This document shows positions 1-12,665 of a stretch of 64,000 nucleotides of DNA, piece after piece; the first letter of the stretch is position 1, and each line of letters starts with the position of its first letter. The notes under the pieces were generated by a model. It did no database searches and was not told the origin of the DNA. It worked only from the letters and a program-made list of their open reading frames with translations. The position numbers and the translations under genes are program-made. Source of the stretch: Poronia punctata. Taxonomy: Eukaryota; Ascomycota; Sordariomycetes; Xylariales; Xylariaceae. The stretch lies in NCBI GenBank assembly GCA_022579005.1, contig MU401618.1:1-64000 (forward strand). Direction: 5' to 3'.

Positions 1-2640
1 ATATATGTTATTTACAAGTTACTAATCTAGGAGGTACATGCTAAGGCGCTGTACTATGGAAACATGTAAAGGGAGGGGGCTAATGCGCACTAAGTAGAGA
101 AACTCCTTGGATGTAGGAATTTTTCAAGGTAGACGTAGGTGGGCTAAGATTATTAGTGTTAAGTGCAAGGATCCTGTCGATCGGCGCATTTTCTGGGCCG
201 GGGGGGAACTCAAGTCTGGTTCGAATACCTACTTTACCTACCTTATGTAGGTAGGTAGGTTACCTGGCCCTTTTTCCCGCTTGCACGTGGGAGTCCGCAA
301 ATTGCTTTGAATAGGTAGTGGTATCTGTTATCTATCTAGATCACCTTCTCCTCGCTCGGCCGTATCGGTACCACTACATGTAATACCTATATTGGCTAGT
401 ATACACAAATGCCGGGCACCTAGGCATTTTACTTTGCAGTACTCGTACAGGTGTCGCAGGATTACTTTACTAGAAATTTGGGCTGCGAATTGAGATACCA
501 AACAGACTCGTCCCTCGGTACCTGATATACCCTTATGAACGTGTTCCTATATCGAACAAATGCCGATTTTTTGCTAATATTACTTGGGTGTACAGGAAGC
601 ACAAATGTCCACAACAAGGGAAATTGGCCGCAGTGAACACGACAAGATTAGGTTGTCTTGGAGTAAGGTACCAGTTACTGTTTGTTCTGCTAGGTAGGCG
701 GTGACACAGCAGCAGAATGGCAGGGCAGGCATGTTATGTGTAAGCAGTAGACTAGGTATCGATTATCTATAAACATCAGTTTCAAGGCACCTGGTTTACA
801 TCGGCACCGAAAGTCGACAGCATATCTGAACTACTGTGTAAATAAGCCACGCAAGCAGAACGGCGATGATGGATGGCCTACCTCATCAAGCAACTAAAAA
901 GGGGGGTATTTATAAAACGGTAGGCCGCCATGGGTCATGTCACGTCGTTCGATATTGGCCATTAGTCCCAGATGCATTCTTGTGTATATGTATCGGTTCA
1001 TATCTTTCTTGTAGCTTTCAAGGCTATAGCTGGTGACCTACACGTGCTTTCAGGTTGGCTTCAACTGAGCCCTCATACAAGTCTATTAAAGCCATCGCTC
1101 TTTTCGGCGAAGACACCGGCATAGTCCGACGAGCAGTGCCAAATTTTACATGTTTCCTCTGCTACATAGCAGGTTAGTAAGTCCGGCGTTCGACAATACC
1201 ACATTGCTTATACCCGTAGGTGCGACCGGTCAATACCTCGGACATAGTGCTTGCCTTTCTATTTCTAAGTGCCGAGTACGTGTAGATTAGGCCAACCATG
1301 TTTTCGCACACATTATAAAGAATGTCTATGGACACCCCGACCGCAACTAGAAGGCCATCAGTGTGACGAGTTCATGTCGAAAGCACCCTATGGTTACCTA
1401 CTCGTACCTACTCGTACCTACTTGTAGATGTATCCAACCTAGTACCCTACCCCCTACCTACATACCTAGGTACTCGTACTAATGTTACACGTAAGCATTT
1501 CATCCTATCAAGCAGAGACCGGTTATGACTCGAAGACCCGCTTTATTCCCAACGTTAGGCTTCTGGAAGGGCGCTAGTCAAGGCGCTCAGGACGGTCCCA
1601 AGGCGTGTAGACGCTTGTTGTGCCTCTATGATAGTTGATGAAACCAGGGCTGATAGCTAGAGACATCTGGTTATCTGGTACATACTTGATTAGTAGTACT
1701 ACGTAGATTACGTTACGAGCTAGATTTCCGAGCTGTACGTCTTCCACTCATCTAACCTAAGTTTACACGTAATACCGTTGACCGGCCTCTCATAGTCCGG
1801 AGGTCAAAGAGGCGAAGCATATCCGGACAAGGCAAGAAACACCAAGGGCATCGTGGCACTACTATGGGTTGGGAGTGGTTGTTGCAAATGGGGGTTTATG
1901 CCTACTGTAAACGCCGTGAAAAGAATTGGGGGATCGTTCAGAATACTGAATGAAAATATATCTTCTACCAACATTGGACTGTGCTGCGAATAGGTATGAA
2001 ACCTACTCTTAGATTTGTCCTACTGCGGTATAAAGCTTGAACCTTGGCTACACTTTACTTGCTTTGCCAACCAACGTTAACACCTTATACCTGCATAGTT
2101 GTTGTATTTCTGCAAGCTGCAATGTTGCAAACATGACAAGAAGTACTTTAGAGTGATACTCATATTCGGCAGATATTTATAACCATGATATTGAGGGGTT
2201 TAATAAATAATGATTGCTTATATACATAATACCTGTGTAGTTTATATGCACAGGTCGCAGTTTTAGCCTCCAAATAGTAGACAGATGCTGCTGTTATAAA
2301 TGTAGAGGTCTTTATCTGGAGCAATGAATACAGCTTTTCTATAAAGTACGCGTAGTACCTGCATGTAGGTAATGTAGGTACTTCTGCCCTTGGCGCCTTG
2401 GTACATCGTAAGTCAAGTAAGGCAGGCATCTAGAAACCCAGAAGCTGGAAAGAGGTATCAAGGCGGGTTTACGACGTCTCCGCGAATCTACTGTAGGGTT
2501 TACAGAGATAGGTAGTAGATCTCGGGACAGTTCGTTACTTTGTACATACAGCACGGTACCTGGTGGTACCAAGCCGAATGCAAAGACACTGCAAAGCCTA
2601 GAAGACCTAGCCTAGAAGCTCCTCTAAAAAGCCCCACTAT
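1..2640. other. Intergenic region, no gene recognised
   Basis: Mixed-composition DNA with many stops in all frames. It holds short direct runs of the GTAG/TAGG type (for example 240-260) and four exact copies of the octamer ACTCGTAC (441, 1400, 1410, 1472). No protein, RNA gene or transposon was recognised. I cannot exclude a degraded element. Confidence 0.5.
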
Positions 2641-4929
2641 ACTAATCATTCCTCGCACGCCACTCGTCCGTTGTGCTTCCGTAGTGGCCTTGGTCGGGTA
2701 GCCCCAAAACCCACCGAACTAGCTTTCCTAAAGTCCACAGGCTCAATCTTTTTTACATCCACGGACCACACCAAACCCGCAAACCCAAACCAGCACCATC
2801 GTTGTTCTGTCTGCTTTTTGCGTTTTCTTGCTCGTGTTTTATCCTCTCCTCTTTAACACCACACACTCACTCGATTCCGTCTCTTCCTGGTTCTCTTCTC
2901 TTCCGCCGTCTCGTGATCACTAATTCGTTGAGGATAACAACGTTATCCCCTAACTTTTACCCAGCTCAGTTCCGTCGGTTACGTGCTTTGTCAAGGAAAA
3001 GCAGGTTCGTTTCGTATTAGGTGGTGTTTTGTGTGCGCGGCCAACTCGGATGTCCGTCTTTTGATTGTCGCGTCATCCCGGACACACAATATTCGCCTCC
3101 GGCTTCCTTTGTCGATAAATAGCACGCTGCTACCCTTAGCAAATCATCGTGGACATTTTGAGCACTTGTCTGTCTTTTCGTCGTCAAGTTCATCTGAGCC
3201 GCTATTCGGTTCAGCTATCCACTCTATTCCGATTGGTGCCTAAAAGTAAGTGTCGCGTCTCTCTCTACTCTGGTCTTCCCTATGCGCACTTTTTTTCGGT
3301 GTTTGAGCCCCAGGGTGAGTTTCGGAATTGCCTAAGCGTCCATTGCTTTGGTCTGCCAGCCTCTCAAGCTTCAGCCCTGCGCAAAACTGGCGAGTCCAAT
3401 CGCGCGCCCATTCGGAGATAGGATCGACACTGGCGTTTTCGCTCCAAAGCTGCGTCATCGAAGGTTCCATTTTACCGGCCTACCGCCGCGGCGCGAAGAT
3501 ATCTTGAGCCTCATGCAATTCTTCCGTGCCAAAGAAAGGATTGTCATCTCTAATGGTCGCATTTCCAATTCTTTTTTTATTCTCCCACGAATAGATGCGA
3601 CAGCGGTAAACATGCCAATTGCCCCGCACTACCTACTCGCATCCGACCAAGACTGGACTCGTGGAAACTTTTGTTGAGCCTGCCTTGCACTGCAGCCCCA
3701 CTTGCAATCGAGCTGGCCATCGCCTCAACTCATCGCTCTACACCCTGGCCAGCTCGTACCTCGACATGACACCATATTACAGACCTAGCAACAACGACGT
3801 CTTGTTACCAGCTTGTGGCGTCATGTAGTTCGTTTGCCTCGAGAGACTTTATTCCTTTCCTGGCGACTGGGATCAAGTGGGCGAGACAATTGAGCAAGAC
3901 CACATACGTCGACAGTGCTGAGCTACAGTCGGCCAAGCGGCGGGTCCATAGTCTTTCTATCTGGACGGCGCATTGCAAAGTGTGGCCAAACGAGAGGACC
4001 CAACGGCACTCGATTTGATAACCTGCTTCGGACACTCTGTCGCATCTCAGCTCTTCTCATGGTATTGCCGGTTCATGCCGAAGGTCCTGCTGGCAACGAT
4101 AAAAGTCTGCGGACGTGTATGGAACGCCATCCTACAAGCCTGGAACGACCGGATAGGCTTGCGGCTCTTCGTCGTGGACGCGGAAGCTTTAACGAACGTC
4201 CACCTCCCTCTAGCTTGGACGATTTCGAGAGCTAGTAGATACACGACACTGGCATTTACTAACCACACTGGCGCTTGAACACCAAACAACATTTTTACTT
4301 CCGTGAATAATTGGACTTGTGCTTATTTGTACTCTAGGTACCCCGTGATTCTCTACCTATCCTTAGATTAAGTTACGGCTTGGTCTTTCGGTTTTCGTCT
4401 TTCCAGCGTCATATCGATTCGGGTGGCGAGACGGAAAAGCTTAGACCTTAGACTCAGCTCCAATCGCTGTCGTTACGTTCAATTCTGCATCCAGACCCTG
4501 GGCGTCGGCGTTAATTGCTGGTCTCTCAAGTATACGATCTGGATATCAGCCGATTGGTCTCTTTTCCGTAAGGTGTGTTTCTATACGCAGTCGTCTAAAA
4601 GCACTGTATCCTTCCACAAGGCGGTTCGCATGTGCACTCGTCAAGTCTCACGGGTACCACGGATTATTTGCTGACACGAGAATTTCCGTAGGCAGCGCTT
4701 CGTCTTTTCAAGCTGTAGCATCTTCGCTTTTGCCGCAAGGAATTCAACTTCGGAGTAACCTAGAAGAGTGACTCTTAATCTTCTCACTTTCAGCAAAGTA
4801 CTATCTCTCGCATATACGTTCCATTAGTAAGTATTTCAGCATACCTTTTGAAAATGATTATTTCCCACCGCCTGTTTTGCTTGCTTTTATTTGCCTCGGC
4901 ATCGTTTTGCTGACCGCATCATAGTCAGC
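2641..4929 (+). promoter_or_regulatory. Probable promoter and long 5' leader of the three-RRM gene
   Basis: From about 2800 onward the + strand is rich in pyrimidine tracts with short overlapping reading frames and no convincing protein. This look is common for the promoter and transcribed leader of fungal regulatory genes. A donor-like GTAAGT at 4828 and acceptor-like AGs near 4924-4929, just before the ATG at 4930, suggest a leader intron. Several short ATG frames in 3345-4675 would be upstream ORFs if the region is transcribed. Transcription is an inference; a small separate gene here is possible. Confidence 0.4.
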
Positions 4930-6403
4930 ATGGAAGGATACGGCCCTTACAATGGCAACCCGCCATCTAACGGCTCTGGCTCCCAAGCCGAAGCTACCCC
5001 CCAGGGAGGACCTGGTGTCCCGCCTACCGGCCTACCCATGGCTCCAACCAACGGCCAGGGCGCTGTCGATATGGGCGCTAACTTCCAGAATGACAGCGCT
5101 CGTCAAACCCTCTGGTGCGTCCTTCTCTGGCGAACGTTTATGCTTCGATTCTGACAGGTCACAGGATGGGCGAACTTGCCCCATGGATGGATGAAAGCTT
5201 TGTCCGCGGCGTGTTCTCCTCGTCTATGAACGAGACGGTTCAGGTCAAGATCATCCGTGACCGCCACTCGGGGTATGTCTACACTGGTTTCCCAGGACCG
5301 GCCCACGTTGTTCTGGGCCGCCCTTGTCAACCCTCGCGTACATCCTCTAACATTAGTGCAGAAACGCCGGCTATTGTTTCGTTGAGTTTGCTAGCCCAGA
5401 AGGTGCCCAAAAGGCTCTCCAGCTCAATGGCACACCTATTCCTAACACGGATCGCGTGTTTCGCCTCAACTGGGCTTCCGGAGGAGGACTGGTCGACCGC
5501 CGAGATGACCGCACTCCTGAGTTTTCCATCTTTGTCGGCGACTTGGGCCATGAAGTCAATGAATTTGTTCTCGTCGCCCTCTTCCAGGCTCGATTCCCAT
5601 CTTGCAAGTCGGCTAAGATTATGACGGACCAGCAGACCGGGCAATCTCGCGGCTACGGTTTCGTTAGGTTCGCGAACGAAGAAGACCAGCAGCGGGCATT
5701 GACAGAAATGCAAGGCGTCTACTGCGGAAATCGACCTATGCGTGTCTCGGCGGCAACGCCAAAGAACCGGTACGTACCTCAAATGAATGTGGTGTTGAAT
5801 CATACTGACATGGACGATTATAGAGGACACCAGGGGCCCCAATACAACCACTTCCCCGGCGCACCCGCCCAGCCTATGGTCCCTGCTCCGCAGCCCGCAC
5901 ACCATGCGGGAGTGAATGCCAATCCCTGGATGGCCCAACCACAGCCCCCTCAGCCTTTCGGTGGTTATCAACAGACTGGAGCGTTCAACCCGCTTGCTAT
6001 GAATCAGTTTACCGACCCGAACAACACGACTGTTTTCGTCGGTGGACTTTCTGGCTATGTAACGGAAGATGAGCTGCGCTCATTCTTCCAAGGCTTTGGA
6101 GAGATTACTTATGTCAAGATCCCTCCCGGAAAGGGCTGTGGTTTTGTCCAGTTTGTTCATCGCCACGCTGCCGAGATGGCGATCAACCAGATGCAGGGTT
6201 ACCCCATCGGTAACTCGCGCGTCCGTCTGTCCTGGGGCCGTTCGCAGAATAACTCGGGCGTTGGGACTCCGTATCGTCCTGCTCCCCCACCACCTCATTA
6301 CTATCCTCCTGGACCAGGCGGTCCCCCTCCTAATGGTCCGTTCGGCGGTCCTGGTTTCGGTGGTAGTGGTCATCAGGGACCTCCAGGTGGACTTGGACCT
6401 TAA
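4930..6403 (+). CDS. RNA-binding protein with three RRM domains (Nam8/Csx1/Ngr1 family)
   Basis: Model: exons 4930-5114, 5165-5272, 5362-5769 and 5824-6403, giving 426 residues. RRM1 (about 59-141) has RNP2 LWMGEL and RNP1 GYCFVEF, formed only when introns 1 and 2 are removed. RRM2 (about 152-232) has IFVGDL and RGYGFVRF. RRM3 (about 302-372) has VFVGGL and GCGFVQF. The N-terminus is Gly/Pro/Asn-rich and the C-terminus is a Pro/Gly-rich tail. Three RRMs in this arrangement are typical of the yeast Nam8/Ngr1 and fission yeast Csx1 group, which bind mRNA or U1 snRNP-associated RNA and affect splicing or mRNA stability; the exact role here is inferred. Intron 3 (54 nt) is a multiple of three with no stop, so retention would insert 18 residues. 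The start is the first ATG in frame before the Gly/Pro-rich region. Confidence 0.9.
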
Positions 6404-8585
6404 GGTATGAATCGTACCGATCCAGCCCGTGTTGACGCATAACCAACGTGGCGGTGATGGCGATTCTACATTGCACTCCTGGCGTCTTGAGTTTACGGCG
6501 TTACGGCCTGGGTCAATTTCTGACTTGCATCGACATCTCCGGTTTTGCCTGATTTTCGAATGGTCCGATGGAACGTCTTGATGCCCTATACGAATTTCTT
6601 CTGTGGTCATAGGACCGTAGCGAACGCATGCGTCCGCTCGGAACTCTGTTGGCCATGACGACGAACGATTGCGTTGCGGTTACATATTACGACATATTGC
6701 AGCACAAAAGTTGGCGCTCTGGGCGGAAAAGCTATACGGCTCCTTAAACAAGACATCGACACACTCCTTTATCACGATTTCCTTGTTCATCTTACTCTTT
6801 TCCTTCTTTCGGCTTGCACGAATCCGATGGACATCTCGGACATCTCTAGAGAAGTCGCGAGTATCTGGCAGTATTTCTGATGGGCACGTGGGCTCTTGGG
6901 ACGGCTACCCGAATACTCTACTTCTGATCTGATCGGGTCCGGCGCTGGACGTTCGTGTTCTGATGGACTGAGCGGTCCCACACGGGAAGTTATGTTTTTC
7001 GGCTCGCGTCCCTTGGCTCTGTTGCACTCTTATGTCGTTTCCGAACTACTGGGCTCGGCGTGGGCATGACTAACGGCTCTGGTGCAGCGGGCGTTGATTC
7101 TGGCGGCAGTGAATCGTGTATTGAATTGGCAGTTTGACATCTACTCGTACAGGCTTTCGCAAAGTTGCAGGCTGGGATACCGGTTTGTAAGCATGTGCTT
7201 TGCGATGGATCAGCCTTCCCCTTTCCCTTACTCGAATAGCTCTATTCTCGTTTAGTTTTCAAATTTGCATTTGCTTTTGCTTTTGAGGTCTTTGGTGAAC
7301 ATACCTGCGTGTTGTATCCTGGCGAATATGTTTGCGCGAGATGTCTTATGCTTGGCTCGGCTTCTCAGCATATGATCATCTCGGTATATCATCCCAGGCT
7401 AACTCGAAAAGTGATATAGTATCGGCCAATCAGGTATGCAAGTCACTTACTACCCACTCACTGTAAGTCCTAAAGTAGGTCATAAAGAAAGACAGGTTCA
7501 TAAAATTAGTAGATTTAGATTTCGCGTAGATATTAGTGCGGTCCAACTCTAAAAAAGTAGGTAGAGAATAATGGACAGACAGACTATGATGTGACTCTGC
7601 TCTCTCTCCCTCCCTCTCTCGACTAACTACTATTCCTGTGTAATGCGTTAGTTTATAAATCTTCTTTTTTTTATTTAATGACGTTTTATCGCGTCTGTAC
7701 GAAACAAATTGTCAACGTCATACATAGCGGCGTCTTTTGGGGGGGGGGGGGGGGGGTTTGGTCATCATGTTCGCGGATATGGGGGATACGAAAAACTCTA
7801 TTACATAGCATACCGTAGGTATATAAAATCGTTACGGGTACGGGTGACGGGAGTTAAGAGTTAAGCTGGGTTTGAAGAAAAAAAAACACGAGTCAGTTAT
7901 CTATCTGGACAAAAGATACAGAAAAGATACAATTAGGTAAGACGAGTTTTTGTGATATATATTTTCTTGCCTTGATTGATAGATACTACGGCATAAGTTG
8001 GAAGTAGAGGGATGTTGTATTAGAGGTCGAGAGGGAGAAGGGAGAAGGGAGAAAATCTTGCTACTACCTATAGGAGGATTTAATAACATGACATGACATG
8101 TTGTTTCGTATCATTTCCCATGTAGAAGCAGAAGAAGAACGTATCGTGTATATCATCTTATGCTTGGTTTTTTTTCAACCCTCGGAGTCGCATGGCAAAG
8201 TACTTAAAGTATGGAAGCAATGAATCTCTTGGTTTCCGTCTAACCTTTATAACTACAAATTATACCTCCTCCTCTCTGCTTAAAAAAAGAGTCCATGACC
8301 TGAACTCCCCTTTGCTATGCATCCATCCAGGAAGGGGCCCTCGATCCCGGCAAAGCAGATCAAACCATCTCCAGCCCTTTTTGCCGTCATTATTATCTTA
8401 CTCTTACATAATCAGCTATCCTAGATACCTCTCTCAGTCCATGTAGATAGACCTGGATGTATCCAGCTGATGATCAAAATGCCCAAAAGCATATCTCCAT
8501 ATCGGTTCGACGTGGTCGGTCCATGGTGCATCAGGGAGGGGTTTTAAACCATCTCCGGACCACGGGGGCCAACTTATCAAATTCT
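6404..8585. other. Intergenic, tail-to-tail region of two convergent genes
   Basis: Lies between the stop of the RRM gene and the stop of the minus-strand GTPase gene, so it should hold both 3' UTRs. It contains an 18-base G run (7739-7756), one ACTCGTAC (7143) and a pyrimidine-rich stretch near 7600. No gene recognised. Confidence 0.5.
7739..7756. repeat. Poly-G run of 18 bases
   Basis: Uninterrupted G homopolymer between convergent genes. Its true length is likely uncertain in a short-read assembly. Confidence 0.9.
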
Positions 8586-11500
8586 TTAACCTTCCATATG
8601 GACATCGTTCTCTAGGCCGGACTCGTTGATAACTCTACCGAACCAGAGGTCGCTTTCTCGTAAGAGCGCATTGATCTGGCGGAGTTCTTCCTCTCGTCGC
8701 TCGGGGGGCATGTCAGATCCGATTCCCACTATGTTATTCAATTGTTAGATAAAAGACCATGAGGAGGGGAGTAAGCAGAAAAGGAAAAGGAAAAGGGAGA
8801 GGGATAAACTTACCCAAGGTACGCATGTAGTCGTTGCGAATAGTATCCACGATGCGATCAGCTGCGGCAGTAATCGTCTAAGAGGAAGTAATTTGTTAGT
8901 AGACAACTCGAAGTTGTTTTGGATCAAAGAAGAAGAATAAGAAGAAACTCACCTTCTCCACAGTCGTACACATGTCCTCAAGTCTCGTCTTCAAGTCCCC
9001 ACTAGCCTGGTAGAACATGACATGTCGAACGGCTTCGACATGCGTGTCCATGATTGCTTTCATGCGCATGTGTGTGCCTATGCCTGTCTCCTGTAGACAA
9101 GATTCGTAAGCAGGTCCCATCTCTCTGGCAATGGGCTCTGTGAATTGACGGTTGGTTTCACGTTGGATGTCGGCGATGGCTTGAGCGATATGTGCCTGGA
9201 GATCTTGGACTGAGCGCTTGTGGGCTGCGATTTGCTTGGATAGCGTGGAAAGGCCAGGGACATTGGAGTTGCGCAGCTGCACTTGTGCCTTGACAGCATT
9301 GTGGAATTTTTCCAAGGTGCTGTCGACTTCTGTGGTATAATTCTGCAGCAAAGCTGGGATTCGGTTCTGGAAACAAGTGTCCCATCCGTTCATGAGGTTG
9401 CGCCCGATAGGGTTGAAGAGTTCCTGGTTGAAGTCACGAGGTCCGGCTGCACCGGAGAAGACGCCTCGGCGAGCCACGGTGGCTCTGTATGTTGGGAATG
9501 CCAAACCTCCTTCTGATCGGGGGGCGCCCCATCCTCTTGCAATACCAGGGGCCACAAGGATGGCTTGGGGAATGGATGCTTCAAACATTCTGTAGACGTT
9601 GTCTGTTATAGATATGCCAATGTGCACCATTGTCAACTGGCAGGAGACTTCCAGATCCTAAGGAAAAATGAATGTTAGTTTTTGTGCAAAGAGGTCGGCG
9701 AGTGCCCTCTAAAAAAAAATTGGACTCAGCTACAATACAACACTATTGTACTCGACATGAAGACAGTACTGCTATGGCTACAAGCAGTCTTTCCATGCAC
9801 AACATAAACACCTAGCCGTCTCCTATACATAGAGACAACCCTAACATACCTGTTCCAGCTTCTTCACCAACCGCTTCAAGTACGCGTCTGTCTCGCGTTT
9901 CTCTTCCTCCGTGAGGTTGGAGAGGAAGGCATCTTTTGCACACCACAGCTTGAGGGAATTGATGAGCTGGGCTACCCCGTTCAAGAACCGACGAGCGTGT
10001 CGGACTCGCACTGCCTCAGTGAGCTTCTTGGCATGGTTCTGCAAGCCAGGAATGCCCGTGTCACCAAGAGAAAGGAATCCATGGCTCTGGATTTTGTCTT
10101 TCTCAAGTCGGCCGCAGAGATTCTGGTAGGCACGAGCACTGACGCAGAAGACAGGGAGTGCACGTGCAACTGCGTCGTAATCTCGGACTTCCCTCTGGAT
10201 GGGGGAAGATCCATACAGCTCTTGTTCCTCAGCAGCCTCGTCATCAAGCCTAGATTGAGATGTTAACACACTCTGTAAACAAGAATTAACACAAAGGAAG
10301 ATGCAGGAAATCACTCACTCTTTGATTCCCATGGCGAAATCCTGCTTGATGGCATATGTCGAGTAATCATTGCGGCCTTTGATACAGACCGATGTACCCT
10401 TTGCGAGAGTAAGGTCCAGCTTCTCGCTGGTGCTGTCATACCGTTTGCGACACGTGGATATCTCACCATCCAGTGAGCGACGTTTCTCTTTCAGCTCCAT
10501 TCTTTGAGCTTTGATTGAAGCAATCTTGTTCTCAACCTCAGTGGTTGCTTCGTTGGTTGAACCCAGCTTGCGCTTTCTAGAGCCCGACGGTGAGGTGACG
10601 GCATCACTTGATGCCTGAGCTCTGAGCTCCTGCAAGTCTTCCATCTCGTCCTCCAATTCCTCGATCTGGCCGTATATTTTGTCTTTGGCTCTTCTGTGGC
10701 TGGAAATCTGGGTCTTGAGGTTTTCCATGTTCATCTGCAGTTCTGCAGATGTGGCCCAGTAGTCTTCGAGCTCAGCCTGGAGGCCGAGGCTTTCAGCAGC
10801 CTCGGTGGTCGAGATGATGTCTGTCTTGGAGCAGATGAAGGTCACTGCATCATATGTTCCGTCATACTTCAGCTGTCTTTTGAAAGAATCACTGAGTAGG
10901 TTCCTTGCAGTCTTGTTATCAACTGCACGGTTGATGTCTGCAACAATCCAGATGCTGGTGCAAGACTTTATGTAATCTGCTGACACAGCAGCGCGAGCAG
11001 CATTGGCATCCTGAGTACCGGGCTAGTCAAGGCTACCTGTTAGTACATTCTCTACTACTACCATAAACAGGCACTCGTTTGAAGGGGCAAAGGACGAAGA
11101 GACTCTGGGAACATACCAAGTCGACAATGACGGCACCAGTGGACAGTGCATCCGCCTTTGTGTATATGCGAACTGCTTTGATCAGAGGCCAATACTCCAT
11201 CGCGGTATTCTGGCTCTTCTGCCCGGCCTTGTCTGCAGCTGACTTCTCTTTGCTGTCAACATAATGTTGCAAGACACGATAAAGGTCCTCGGCATTCTGC
11301 TTCCCAAATGCCCTCGTGGTTCCAAGGATGCCACGAACGGCTGGCTCGTTGGCAAGGTTGTGAGGCACTCCTTGGGTGATCATGGCTTTGGTCTTTGTAG
11401 GATAGACTGCCTTGAACTTTTGATAGGCAATGCTTGCATCACCGTCCGTCTTGGTCGCATCCGCAGAGATGTTGCCCTCACTGTCCAACATATCGTTGAG

Positions 11501-12175
11501 CATAAATTTCAACTCTCCGATCCAGTCGTCAACAGAGAGGAACTCAATCTCTGCTCTGTATCGTTCAAAAGAATGGTCTGAGTAGTTGTATGATATCTCA
11601 ATTGGCAACGCTGTGCAAGCGCGAAGACAATTGGTGGGAACAATTCTGACTTTGTTAGCACATAATCCTGAACGATTGTAATAAATAGGGATTATCAACA
11701 AGGGGAACACGAACCTTTCTTCATCAAGGATGGCATTGATCAAAGAACTCTTGCCCGAACCTGTTGTGCCGACAACACCAACGACAGTGCGTGTGGGCTC
11801 GGCTTGCTTCTGTAGTTCCTGGATAGCTGCCAGCCAGGGGTGAACACCGAGGTCCTTGTGACAAGCACCTAACTCGTTGTGCAACATCATGAGGAACCTT
11901 TTAGCAACCAAGGCACCTTTCTCAAGGACCTCGGGCATCTCTTCTTTGCACAGCTGCTCGAGATTGTTGGTCTCACCCGTTGCATCCGAATTGGTCGGTG
12001 CAGACTGTGCAGTGGTGAGATTGGCATTTGCACCAGCACCTCGCGTACTCGCCACGGGTGATAACTTTGGCAAGTCTGACATGATGCTGGCCATTTCAAT
12101 AACGGTATCGTTATCTAAAATGTCAGACGAGGGGGGAGGCGGAAGTTGACCTTCCCAATGATGGGGAGACGACAT
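8586..12175 (-). CDS. Large dynamin-type GTPase, SLIP-GC-like
   Basis: Model: complement of exons 8586-8728, 8814-8877, 8953-9657, 9850-10270, 10319-11022, 11117-11645 and 11715-12175, giving 1008 residues. The G domain has a P-loop GTTGSGKS (about 136-143), the switch motif DLPG (about 329-332), assembled exactly across an intron, and SKTD (about 395-398) as base-recognition motif. A charged coiled coil follows (about 410-470), then a basic KRK-type patch (about 479-483) that could be a nuclear signal. The C-terminal half is helical with no domain I can name. This architecture fits the fungal proteins annotated as nuclear GTPase SLIP-GC-like; in vertebrates SLIP-GC protects germinal-centre B cells, a role that cannot apply here. 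The start was chosen at the ATG before the Pro-rich N-terminus; the frame extends further upstream but into tandem repeats. Function in fungi is unknown. Confidence 0.85.
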
Positions 12176-12227
12176 TGCTAGAAAGTGTAGCAAAGTCACA
12201 ACGACAACAAAGTCGGTACAGGATTGT

Positions 12228-12410
12228 GAGAAAACCTTTGACTCCAAGTGCCAAGTAAACTCTTGGTCTTTGCAGTATTGTTCAGAGCAGATGGATACAG
12301 GAAGAGGAATGAAAGATGAGAAAACCCTTGACTCCAAGTGCTAAGTAACACCTGGTCTTTGCAGTATTGTTCAGGGCAGATGGATACAGGAAGAGGAATG
12401 GAAGATGAGA
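12228..12410. repeat. Tandem duplication of about 90 bp upstream of the GTPase gene
   Basis: Two adjacent copies of a unit of about 90 bp, starting near 12228 and 12318, differ at only a few positions. The start of a third unit is seen near 12408. They sit within 55-235 bp of the GTPase start codon, in the expected leader or promoter. Confidence 0.85.
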
Positions 12411-12448
12411 AAAGGTGAATGAAGGTGAGTGGGAATGGAGGTGGAGGT

Positions 12449-12530
12449 AGAGGTAGAAGTGGAAGTGGGAGTTGGGTAGAAGAAAAGGTGGAAGTGGAAG
12501 TGGGAGTTGTGTAGAAAAGAAAAGGTGGGA
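12449..12530. repeat. Short tandem repeat of about 38-40 bp, two units
   Basis: Two purine-rich units on the + strand, each with GTGGAAGTGGGAGTTG followed by an AGAA-rich tail, lie next to the 90-bp duplication. On the gene's own strand this is a pyrimidine-rich promoter stretch. Confidence 0.7.
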
Positions 12531-12598
12531 GAGAACGAAAAGGTTGCAGGTGGGTAGATAAATATACAGGTGTGAAATTTTTCCACGCATCTGGAAAT

Positions 12599-12665
12599 GT
12601 AGGTAGGAAAGTAGGTAGGTAAGTAGGTAGGTAAGTAGGTAGGTAAGTAGGTAGGTAGGTAGGTA
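12599..12665. repeat. TAGG/TAAG tetranucleotide microsatellite
   Basis: Run of GTAGGTAG units with regular TAAG variants. It is not the fungal telomere repeat TTAGGG. Short versions of the same TAGG motif recur in most intergenic regions of the window. Confidence 0.9.

Noticed and set aside
5327..5971. Minus-strand frame of 214 residues opposite the three-RRM gene.
   Set aside because: The + strand encodes clear RRM motifs; the antisense frame has no recognisable content.
12599..12665. Internal telomere repeat.
   Set aside because: The unit is TAGG with TAAG variants, not TTAGGG.
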